Below are positions 33,872 through 44,360 of a stretch of 64,000 nucleotides of DNA, one piece after another. Position 1 is the stretch's first letter, and each line of letters starts with the position of its first letter. A model generated the notes under the pieces. It ran no database searches. It was not told the origin of the DNA and saw nothing but the letters and a program-made list of their open reading frames with translations. The position numbers were made by a program, and so were the translations under genes. The DNA is taken from assembly GCA_022885665.1 (NCBI GenBank), contig JAGQDJ010000085.1, positions 1 through 64,000 on the forward strand. Reading direction: 5' to 3'. Source of the DNA: Triops longicaudatus. Taxonomy: Eukaryota; Arthropoda; Branchiopoda; Notostraca; Triopsidae.

Positions 33872-36800
33872 TTTCCATTGGGTTGTAATTTTCTCTTATC
33901 CCTTAGTTTTGTTCAATGTTTTTGGCTACAGAACTCGCAATAAGTTGCCAAGGCGATAACCGTAGCGAGACTGCACGGCAAACGTGGGGAGTCAACCAAG
34001 CCGAAGCCTTCGAATATTAGAGTACGGTTATCTTCCTTCACTTATTAATCTTATCTCGTAGCAGAACACAGAATGTGTAAAGAGTACGCTAAAGCCATGG
34101 CAAGGGCACAATTTTGCTAGTCCACACACACTTGTCATAACTGATTATCTGCAGGAATAATTCAGAAGTTGTGTTGGACTGACGAAATTAGATTGAAAAC
34201 TGTGGAAACCACACACCACGATCTTTTTAAATTGGAACTGATAAGTAACCGAAAGTGGACTGTTTTTAGCTCGATTTGGAAGCACTAGTTTTGTCCCACT
34301 GTTGGATTATTTAACATTTTCGCGCACCAATGTTTCATTGATTGCTTGAACTCTAGAAAAATAACACAACGTTCAAACGCAGCGTAGTACGTAAGATTTG
34401 TGGCCTTTTTATGGACTCCACGAAGAGCATGGAACTCTATATAGTTAAAATATGCATCGCAAGCACTACGCCGCCAAGGCAGTGTTATTAGCAAAGGGAG
34501 TGAGAAAGCTGGCGTGGTGAAGGGGAGGTGCTAAGGTGCTGTGGATACAGGTGTCTGTGACATGTGAGCAAAGTCGAAGAGGAGAAAGGGAGGCAATGTT
34601 GAAAAAAGAAGCTGAAAAAAATTATTTTTTAAAAAATTATTAAGAAAAAATACGTATTTTCCGCTTCCTTTCTCCATGCTTTACTGTTTTCTTTACTTAT
34701 TAATTTATAAGCCTACTGTGTGCGTTCAATATTAATTGTCCATTGTTGTGGCTGACTTTTTTGTAAAGGAAATTATAACTCAATTTCGTTATGCGATTAA
34801 TTATGGAATAGAGATAATGGAGGGTTAGTTGAAGTTCGGAAGCCGTACGTTGTTAAAATTGCGGATGAGTGCAGGAGCTTTTTCCTTGGGTGTTTTCGTT
34901 TGTTTGGTTTGAACTGGATTGTCTTTGAGGGATTTATTAAGTTTTGGGAGGTCAGTAGCATGGAGTGTCATGATCTGATAAAGACAAGTTAAGGAGCGTG
35001 TCAGGGAGCGAACGGATGTGTTGAGAATTGTAAGAGGGATATTCACGCGGCGGAACGGCAGGGTTCTTATAGAGCTATATACACGGGTTGAACAATTCAA
35101 TTTTCTTTTGCGGTTATCAGGTACACCACCCTACAAGACCGTTATGTTGTCTTCAATAAATTAATTTTCTTTCAACTCATCGTTGATGAGGAAATTTATG
35201 GCATGAATGCGTCTTAACATTGTTTGTAAAATATATAATATCGAAAAATAATATAAAATATCGAAAAAATGTCAGGTATAATACTATTCTATAAAACAGT
35301 TTTTATGTACGCTCGGAGCAGGACACGTAGCTGGAAGCACGTATGACGTCAAGTAACTCATAACATGCATTGGAGAACGTGAGGATTGCGATAAATACTC
35401 CGGGTTTTCCCGCAAATGCTCAAGTTCAAACATAAGACCATTTTTTTTTCTTTTTTTAATTAATGCTTATCGATTGCCAATAAAATGACATATCATGGAA
35501 GTTAAGAATAACGGATCGAAAGGAAAGACATTCATTTGACAGTTAAAACAAACGTAAAGTATCGTTTAAAATATAATATCAGAGAAATAAAAGGAACTCC
35601 AGTCGTAATTGACAAGGTGCTGACATGAAATTAGCTAATTTTCAGGGTTTACATGGGGGACAATCGGTTATTTGACAAATTGTTCAATCCAACTATTCTG
35701 GTAACATATTATCGCTGACTTTAGCCCCCGACGTATTGTCATTTTCCCGCCCTTTTGACGTTCCCTTTGCAATTATGAAACAGCGGGTACATGTTGTTAG
35801 GATTTTGCGCGCTAAAACTGTAGGTAATAAAATTAAACGGGGCTCTATGATTAAGACGTTAAATTTGACAAATTGACTACATTGGAAATCAATCAACTTA
35901 TTAATTAACAAATTTAATCTTTAGTTGTAATAGTCGAAGACTGACGGATTGAATAAAACGCTACGCGTGTAAATGTGTGTAGCTTTAAATAATAGCCTAG
36001 ATATGGCCTCACCAGAATGAAATCTGTCAAATCTTAATTTTACAAAAATTAATCCAACCTGATCTACGTTACTTACGAGGTGACTCCTATCCGATTTGTG
36101 CAAACTGTTGGAAAATTAGGATCGCACCTTTTCGATAAGGCCTGTATTTCTGCCCTAGGAGAAATCCTGGCGATTTAATTTTCTTGGATTATTTCTTCTT
36201 ACATTGCCATTAAATTTTTTTTATCCGTTCACAGTTTATTCATTTAGAAGTGTTGAATATTTGGCGTGAAATAGCTGAATTGTGATAAAACGTGATCGCG
36301 TTTGGAGTGGAAAACTTTATTGTGTACTGTAGTCAGGCGGATTTCTTTTCTTGGGCTTTTTTTAAGGTATTTTCTTAACCACGAGCGCGCTCCCACTCTC
36401 TCTTCTTTACTGTTTTTTACGAGTGCGCTCGCTCATTCTGTCACAAGTCTGAAAAAGAGCGCGCTCCTTTTCGTACTGCCACTTGTTAAATAATAGTGAT
36501 TTTTTTTTTTAAAAAAAAGAAAAACAGCTTTAAAATGAAAATACAGTATTGAACATTCCTTGCAAAGCCAAGTAGATTACTTGCTTAATTGGTATTTCTT
36601 TTTTGTGTCTGTTAGTTGGGTTTCATTTTTCCGACACCTCTTTACATTAACGGCATGTTTTCCTATTTATACTATTAGACGGTGCCAACGTGCTAGCGAA
36701 AACGCTCAGTGCTTTCCGCTTGAGCTCGTAAATAAAGAGCACACTCTGCTCATTCATTCACGTATTACGGGTGCGCTCGCAAATGCGAACGCGCAAAAAA

Positions 36801-37270
36801 AAAAGAGCGAACTCGTTGCAGCTCAGCACAAGATGTATATAAACTTGCAGGGTATCACGTTGTCTACACAATACGATTGCATGCCATAAACGAGCGATTG
36901 GTCAGTATTATGTTCCGCACGAACTCCATTATAGTTCTCGTTGCCTTCCTGCATAAAATAACAACCAGCTGGTGCTGTATAGTAACTAGCAAACAATAAG
37001 TGAGAGCTATCAAGCCTTGTTTGAATTCGTCAAACAATCTACTTCGAGACAAAAGTCCATAACCACTTTAATTTGTCTTCAGATAATTGCATTATACGTT
37101 TCATGTACAAATCGTCTACAGCATCGCTCATAGAAAACAGATGTTGCCTCGTTCTCCAGAACTCTTGGATATCTTAGTTTGAGACAAGCTTCGGAAGCAT
37201 TAAGTTGCTCATAACGTAAGTTTCTCTGTTTTTAATAGAACCTATACGACCTGCCAAAAAGGTGTGTAGA
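33872..37270. other. Intergenic region, no gene recognised
   Basis: AT-rich. An open frame at 34825-35100 (-) has a basic, Lys/Pro-rich C-terminus but no start, splice or family support. The only organised sequence I see is the GAGCGCGCTC-type motif cluster at 36383-36813. Confidence 0.4.
36383..36813. repeat. Cluster of GAGCGCGCTC-like motifs
   Basis: The palindrome GAGCGCGCTC occurs at 36383-36392 and 36457-36466. The related longer pair GAGTGCGCTCGCTCATTC (36421) and GAGCACACTCTGCTCATTC (36737) both continue to TCAC. Further variants are GTGCGCTCGC (36771) and GAGCGAACTC (36804). The pattern resembles a decayed nonautonomous transposon with internal repeats, possibly hAT-like, but no termini or target-site duplication could be fixed. 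Confidence 0.35.
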
Positions 37271-38706
37271 ATGAGTCGCATTCAAATAAAACGATATGCA
37301 ATCATCACTTCCTCCTCACTGGGATTGTTTATTGTGATTACCTTGCTATTTATGAATGACCCCGCGACGACTGTCACTTTCGCTCCAACTTCTGCGTCTT
37401 CACTGTCTTCGACATCATCATACGTATCGTTGAATCCCCCAACTCCCAGGAAGCCGGTTCAGTGCACTTTAGGTAAGTCGAGCAAAGTTTCCATCTTTAA
37501 TTTGTTTAATTTTTCGAAGTTTTCATTAACAATTTTCTGAATTACTGTAGATTACATTAACACTGCGAAAGTAAGTCAAGACGACGAATGTTTGCTGAAA
37601 ATCATCCGCGAAAAATTTATTTATCCGCCCAGTACCAAGCCGTTAAAACTCACCAGTCCACATGTACGATCGAATTCCGTAGGTGGTCAAACAAAAAAAG
37701 TTATGGGTTATTTACACAATAAAGTAAGCTACAACTGATGCTTAAACCGTATGGCAAATTAGATCTAACTATTCACTAATATCTTGGATTTCGTAGACAA
37801 AAGGCTTTTATATCGAAACCGGGGCTTTTGACGGTGAAATTTTTTCCAATACCTTAGAGTTGGAAAGATTTTACGACTGGCAAGGGATCTTGATCGAGCC
37901 AATTCCTAAGCACTGGCAAAAAATTCTGTTGAAAAACAGACACGCTTGGGTCGTAGCTGCAGGTTTAAGTTCGACCCCTTACCCGGAAATAGTAGGACAT
38001 TTCCATTTTAGTTGATGCAATTTCTCTAATAAATTTATTTATTCAATTATGTTTTTTTTTGGTACCTAGTTACGATTTCAAGCGCAACACTTACTTAGCA
38101 AAGTTGTGGACGAAGGTGCAAAGAATGACACACGTCATCCAATTATTGAGATCCAGTGTTTTCCCCTTTACTCCATTTTAAAAGCATTACGAATGGAAAA
38201 CACAGAATTTGATTACTTCAGCTTAGATGTGGAAGGAGCTGAATACGGAATTTTGAAATCGACGCTTTGGGATAAAATCCATGTTAAGGTAACTTTTGCG
38301 CATGAAACAAAATAATAATAATAAGAAATAAAAAAGCAAAATGTTCTGTAGAAAAATTCTGCACTGTAAAAATTCACCTTGTAGCTACTGGTTCTGAGTT
38401 GTTAAATTATTTAATTTACAAAATTTACGAAATCAAGCTAAGCAGTTTAGTCGATGGCGTGACAAATAGTCCGAGTCCTATTTGTCATAAAGGACACATC
38501 AGATTAAAATACTATCAAAAGGTTTTATTATAACGTGTCCTTAATTAGGACTCGACTTCGTTTTTCAGGTATTGACAGTGGAATACAGCCGCAACCCGGA
38601 TCCTACCGAACCTGATTCTCTGCGAAAATTCATGGAATCCCAAGGTTTCCGCGTAGCTGAACTTTTGACACGCTACAGCAATCAGTTTCTCTTCATAAAA
38701 GACTGA
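37271..38706 (+). CDS. FkbM-type methyltransferase-domain protein, membrane-anchored
   Basis: Predicted type II membrane protein with a C-terminal FkbM (SAM-dependent methyltransferase) domain, a family that is expanded in arthropods; substrate unknown. Exons are 37271-37472, 37551-37723, 37797-37991, 38070-38288 and 38569-38706, giving 308 aa. A short basic tail is followed by one membrane segment (IITSSSLGLFIVITLLFM, about residues 11-28) and a Ser/Thr/Pro stem. The catalytic domain begins at about residue 125 with GFYIETGAFDGEIFSNTLEL and GILIEPIPKHW. FDYFSLDVEGAEYGIL (the FkbM SLD-EG motif) and LTVEYSRNPD follow, ending NQFLFIKD. Drosophila Star is a distant relative with the same domain. 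The start is the first ATG after stops. Confidence 0.9.
38461..38486. repeat. Perfect 9-bp inverted repeat in FkbM intron 4
   Basis: GACAAATAG, then the 8-base loop TCCGAGTC, then CTATTTGTC. It could form a hairpin in the pre-mRNA, 83-108 nt upstream of exon 5. Confidence 0.7.
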
Positions 38707-39084
38707 AACGAAGACAGCAAGAACGAAAACTAAGCATTTGCGATAATTTATCACATTCTAAATTTGATAAGTTATTTTTCGTATTTATTAAATACACTTA
38801 CCAGATTTTAAAGTTAACAGAATCTCAACTACCTTAACAGGTACCTTAAAAAATATAAACCGTTAGGATCACGTCCCTTTACCTGCTACGGGTATCGGGT
38901 AACGGATTTTCAACTCAGGTTATTTTTAAAAATGGGAACTCTTTCAAACTCAGTTACCTGCTTTGGCATTTCAAGTAACGGATACGGTTTCTTCAGGTTA
39001 GTTATTTTTAAAAGCGAGGTCAGTTCTTGTGAACTACGGTTGACCTTATTTGCCCGTACCATTATCCTAGAATTTTCGACCCTG

Positions 39085-39121
39085 TATAAAAGGAAGATTC
39101 GAACACTGCTTAAAGTCAGTA
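39085..39121 (+). promoter_or_regulatory. TATA box and TCAGTA initiator
   Basis: TATAAAAG at 39085-39092 and TCAGTA at 39116-39121 (A at 39118) are about 33 bp apart. The start codon of the next gene is at 39179. Confidence 0.65.
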
Positions 39122-39178
39122 ACTTCTCAATTCCTGCCAAGACGACTTCGACTTATTCGGACAGAACGCCATTCTACC

Positions 39179-40660
39179 ATGTCCGACTTAATAGTGTGGA
39201 TCAACATTGTACTAAATTTGCTTGTGGGCACTAGTTACGCCCAAACCAACTTAGCCAGTTTACCAGATTTGTTGCAAGACGGCCAGTTAGCCTTCTTGCC
39301 CATTCAAATCAAGCCGCTGCAAGCACCCGCCCCCGATATTCAAGAGCGGCATTTACCCATTAGTTCCACTTGGCAATCTTTATTTTCCTGGCCGCTGTTT
39401 CAGCAACCCAAACTGGACGCCAAAGTAGAAACACAAGTGCAGCCGGTTAAACAATGGACCGAAGATGACACCAGGGAAGAAGATGAACCAGTTTCCGTTT
39501 CTTTGATGGCCCCCGATTTAGAATCCATCGATGTCCTCAGCATGTTCGATCAAGTCCTCGTTGATGATGGCCACGACCGCGATTCACTTGACGGTACGAC
39601 ACTAACATGAAAAATATTACTAAAATATAACATATAGAAAACTGCATTTTAGGACACACAGATTACTCGAAACAATAATCGAACTATTTTACAGAAACGA
39701 ACCTGGGCTCACAGCCACATTGTACCTCGTGCGGTTGCTGCTCAGCTTGCCGCAACAATTCCGTGCTAGCACCAGCTTACAATGACAAAGTGGGTCTTCT
39801 TCTCGAAGCTCTCCAGACTGCTTTGAAGGACACAGGAATGGATCCAATGCCTCTTTATCTCAAGAAAACACAGCAGGATGTTCAAAATACGCCAAAGGAT
39901 GCAAGCTCTCCGAGCGAAACACAAACAGACGCGGTACAAGATCAACAACCCAACGCACAGCAATCCACTGGACAACAATCCGACGCGTCAGAACAAATCA
40001 AATCGGACCAACCGGCTCAATCACAGCAACCTGCGGAACCCATTGCCGAACAATCTGATATTCTCAGCCGGCAACCGAAACAGTTTGATCCCGCTGCCAT
40101 GACGGTCGAACGGGTACATGGCATTCTGAAAGGACTCTCTTCTATTAAGAGAGCTGGAGATGTGAAAATGACCACAATGCCCGGAGGCATTCGCATGCTT
40201 AGGACGAAGGTTGAAGCCGGGCCATTGTATCTTCAGCTCACTAGAACGGTAATTAAAAAACATTACTAGTTAAAAACACATTTATTCAACATTTCATTAT
40301 AGGGTACCAGACGTAATGGGGACATCGTGACGTACCAAACCGCAATGGTGCCAAAGTTAGAAGGCGAAATGAGCTTGAAGCTGAAACGAAACGGCGGAAT
40401 TGAAGTTCATAGTCTTCATTTCGAAGGACCTAAACAAGTATATTTGCATAATCAAAATCTTTATTTGTTCATTAATTTTTTTGTCTTGCCATTAGGTTCA
40501 AAAGCTATCTCCAGTGAGTGAAAAATTGGCATCGCCGACGACTTTCAACATCGCCCTTCGTCGTCGTAGCAGGAATTATTCTCCTCTTCCCAGTTTCGCC
40601 GCCGTGGCCGCCCAGAATCTGCGCGATACTCTGAGATTTACTTTATCTAGAGGCATTTAA
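39179..40660 (+). CDS. Unrecognised secreted protein with a Cys cluster and Gln-rich region
   Basis: No family recognised. Exons are 39179-39593, 39695-40248, 40303-40437 and 40496-40660, giving 422 aa with all phases matching. The signal peptide is MSDLIVWINIVLNLLVGTSYA (residues 1-21). Residues 22-140 are acidic and Pro-rich. A compact cysteine cluster (HCTSCGCCSACR) begins near residue 147. A Gln/Ser/Asp-rich linker (about 200-270) is followed by a possible folded C-terminal domain from about 285 (TVERVHGILKGLSSIKRAG, MPGGIRMLRTKVEAGPLYLQ, GDIVTYQTAMVPKLEGEMSL, GGIEVHSLHFEGP). Clean introns, a TATA/Inr promoter and a signal peptide make this a real gene. A TATA-driven secreted product suggests stage- or tissue-specific expression (inference). 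Confidence 0.8.
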
Positions 40661-41322
40661 ACTCTAAACTGCCTGCGCACTACTTAACTTATTTATGTAT
40701 AATCACTTTGTTACTTTTTGCAACTTTGTTACCGCTTATTTAAATACAATTCACTTAAATAATATTTCTGTGCTTTAATCTATGTAACCGCCTTGTTCTA
40801 TAGTAGGCTGCGTTTAGCTTTACAGTTTTACACGGAGTTGCATTGGCAAGCAATTCCGAATGGGATGCGATTCCGACACGCTCCTTATGGAGACATCGGG
40901 AAGGTGTACGGTGATGCTCTCGTCCGCACACGCCAAACGCGAAACTAGAGGAGAAAGAGCGCTTCGCACACAAAAGGGTTACTCTTGATACGAATACGAA
41001 TATGCTCCGCCCTTTGTCATCCGTAAAACAAGAATAGAGTTAGTTAATTTTTAGTAGCTAACTATAACCTAACGTAAGTCGCTTTATTACATCTGAATGG
41101 ATACAAGAAATGATCAAGGCTCATTTTCTGTTATTTATTTACAAATTACAAAATAGTGTAGGAAAATTTCCTCCCCCATGCTCCACGGCCATTCTTGGCC
41201 TTTTTCGACACGAATCATACATACAGACAGTTAGGTACAATACATACAAAAAAAGAAAAACCCTGCGGCTAACAGCTTTTACCGAAACTCTGGCTCATTC
41301 TTTTCAGTTTCTCTCCCTTGCG
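40661..41322. other. Convergent 3' spacer
   Basis: It separates the secreted protein (+) from the IP3 3-kinase (-). No coding sequence is recognised. Confidence 0.45.
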
Positions 41323-44300
41323 TCATGACTCTTGGTGAATTTGCTCGAACAGAGTTAGGATATTATGTAAGCCAGTGAGATAGCCATCCTCGTGATTTCC
41401 AAACTGCCAATCCTTTTTGTGATCGATTGTAATTCCATCAGGCAGAGGTAGAGTCTTGGCAAAATCAATCATCCATACATTGGCGTGCGTAGCATCATGG
41501 ACGAACAGGAGCGAGCTGCCAATCAACTAAATAAATACAAAAACGAAACAATTAGAAACAAGTTGAAACGACACATTCATAATATAATCTGTAATTGGTT
41601 TTATAAATTTAGTACCAGTTTGTTTGCTGACAAGTGTTTAATTTTCTGCTGATTATTTACTTTCCAATTTATTGAGTAGAAAACTGTGGTATAGTTTTAA
41701 ACAACCGTAATACTCGAACCCATTTTGTTCTGAAGCTAACATACTTCTAATATTTCTTTTTATACAAAAAATTTACTAGTTTCTGACTACCTTGTTAAAT
41801 CGAACGTTCGATCGTCAACAACAAACGAAAATCGTAAGTCATAATAATTATGAGTAACAACAAAGATAATTTAAGTTCTTCATTAATTACTTGTCCAAAT
41901 CGAAACATTATGGGACCACCTCGGTAACTATGCAAGTTTTGGCAGGTGCCCAGAGCCCTCCGAACTTGCAAATCCCATACTAAAACATGAAACTTGTGAC
42001 CTGCTGTCAAGTAATTCTAGTAACTAAATACTATGCTATATTTTGCTTAGGGACCATATTAATTAAAACACGGTAGTACTTTCCCATTTATACTTTTAAA
42101 TCAGAGATCCATAGCTGATGACAGATTTCAGTTAGTTAGATGGCTATAAATATATGCCAAGCTGTCTCCAGAGATATATTACTAATAAACTAGATCTCCT
42201 GCTATTTGAAATAATTATACACATTATTGTACTCTGTTCTAGCTTCAGGGTTTCCTAATTAACCAGGGACCAATTTAGCTGGTTTAAAAATTGGTATATT
42301 ATAACTGACAATTACTTCATGTGTTGTGAAAAACGGGGATGATTGCAAAGTCTCGTTCAACTCCTGTAACCGCTCCAAATACATTTCCTAAAACGAGCTA
42401 GGTAAGTACTCAAGTCTTTTTTTGACACCATTTTTTTTAAAGACAAACATACCAACGCATGCGGAAAACCTTGTAGAAAGTCTTGGAATGCTTCCGAGAG
42501 CTGTTTGGCGGTACGCGTGGTTTTGAAATCGTTAGAGGAACTCCCATCACTTTTCCGAATTCCTTCTATCCGAAAGCCAAACGTCGCCGTTGACGACAAG
42601 GTTTCCCGCCACAACATATAACGCGGTTTGGTTACCCCTTGCAAACGATGCTCTTCAGCGGTGGGAGCGTTCGCATCTAACGTCACCATCTTTTCATACA
42701 TATCCTGAAGGAAAGAAAAAATGAAAGTCAAGTACCATTTAAAAAAATACAAGCAAAATAAGACAATATAATACTATAGTAAAACTAAATATCTATAATT
42801 ATATATCTATATATATCTATATAAATAAACTTTCCCTTTTCATTATGTACCCAGCATGCCTGGCATAGCACTTTCAATGCCAGTGTTTCTTTTTTGCTTC
42901 AACATAAACCGAAAGTTCGTAACTCACTTTGCGCAGCTTGGGTTTGTCCTTTGATTTGGCAATCTCCTCCTCCAAGTACGTCCGAATGCCCAATTTGCAA
43001 TCCATGACGCAGGGATTGACAAACGCGCTCAGTAAATCTTCCAGCGCTAGGAATTCTAACGACCAATATACACATTCTTTAACAACCCGCGTCCATTTCA
43101 ATAAAAACTTGCACTCTTACTTTCTCCGTCATCCGCTGTGACTTGACCGCGATAGTGAGGCACAAACGATTTCAAAGGATCTTGCATTAAGTCCTGAAAG
43201 CATTTTTCTTCTTTGGAGCATAATTTCTTCAAAATGGTCCCTTGTTCTTTGCAAGTCTTGAAATTACCTATTACGAACAAAAATAATAGATAATAAATAT
43301 TTTTTATTAAATTAAACTAATTTAAACCCAAATTCCAAAACTGAGACAAACCTTGGTGGCCCGATAATTGAACCCAAGGATAACGCGGTCTCCGGTACGT
43401 TTGGATAAAAGGTGTCCACTGGACCACATTGCGTACTTTCTTCCATCCTGACACCTATAAGGAAACCGCAAAAAAAAACGAAAATATTAACCTCCTTGCT
43501 AACGACTCTACCACCTACTGGCAAGTGTCTACGTAGTTACCATGAAAACTTCAATTACGCTACTATAAATCTGACACGAAGAGGGTGAAACCTTGCATAC
43601 CTCTTTTTCTGCCCAACACGTTCTTTGCGCCTTATTACCCGACAAGGAAGAAAGACGTTATGACATGAACAACTACTGTTTATGAATTTACTGCGTGCGA
43701 GAACCCAATTTCTCTTTTTTCTCGGACGACACTTTACTTGCCTACATCGTTTGTCATCCCTACTTTCACTTAATACCGACGTCATCAAACTCCCGAGTTT
43801 TACAAGGAAATAAAACTGAGTTCGTGTTCCTAAACTGAATATTCACTCATCATTTGAGCTCCAGCAGTGAAGTATCCCGAATAACGTTCGCTTGTATGCA
43901 AAACCACTTAAAAGCTTTCTTCAGAGTTAATCTTGACCTTTGCCTAATTACCCATGAATGTGTAATTCTAGGAATGTATTCAAAATATTTACGAATAATA
44001 AATCTATTAAAATTTAACAAGGATTTGTGAACGTCTGTTCCTATTAAAATCCAAAAACTAGACTAAACATGAACATAAACCGCACAAATGCTTGAAATAA
44101 TTCTAGCGACAATTATTTGGCTTCAAATAATTTTGTTTAATAATTCAAACGAAACATCCTACTTGTATCATCAAAATTCAGTACGGTAAACAACCAAATT
44201 ATTGCACCGTGCATCGAATTAATTTCTATTATTTTACCTCTCGATGGCTAGCTACCAAAGCTTCAATTTCCCAATCATCTTCGTCACTTTCGGGCGTACC

Positions 44301-44360
44301 GAATTCCAAATTCGCGATATTTTCTTCGTTTACTGAGGGAAAAAGTTCTGCTAAATCCAT
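41323..44360 (-). CDS. Inositol-1,4,5-trisphosphate 3-kinase
   Basis: Phosphorylates Ins(1,4,5)P3 to Ins(1,3,4,5)P4, ending the Ca2+-release signal. Exons are 44360-44238, 43454-43352, 43267-43121, 43055-42928, 42704-42453, 42387-42316 and 41526-41323, giving 342 aa. It is shorter than vertebrate ITPKs because the N-terminal regulatory region is only ~45 residues, while the catalytic domain is complete. Motifs are WKKVRNVVQWTPFI and YPWVQLSGHQGNF, the inositol-kinase signature PCVMDCKLG (Pro139, Asp143, Lys145, Gly147) followed by IRTYLEEE, then SPFFTTHELIGSSLLFVHD and VWMIDFAKT (Asp296). The last corresponds to DFGKT in vertebrates. Length, the WKK start and the IP3-binding insert place it with ITPKs rather than IP6 kinases or IPMK. 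A possible alternative first exon lies at about 43630-43788. Confidence 0.93.

Noticed and set aside
34825..35100. Minus-strand frame with a Lys/Pro-rich C-terminus
   Set aside because: No start in context, no partner exon and no family match; kept only as a note in the intergenic entry.
36560..36889. 109-codon frame across the GAGCGCGCTC cluster
   Set aside because: Low-complexity frame caused by the repeated motifs; no protein similarity.
41795..42010. Open frame inside the last IP3 3-kinase intron
   Set aside because: The flanking exons join perfectly (THE/LIG, phase 0) without it, and its translation has no similarity to kinase sequence.
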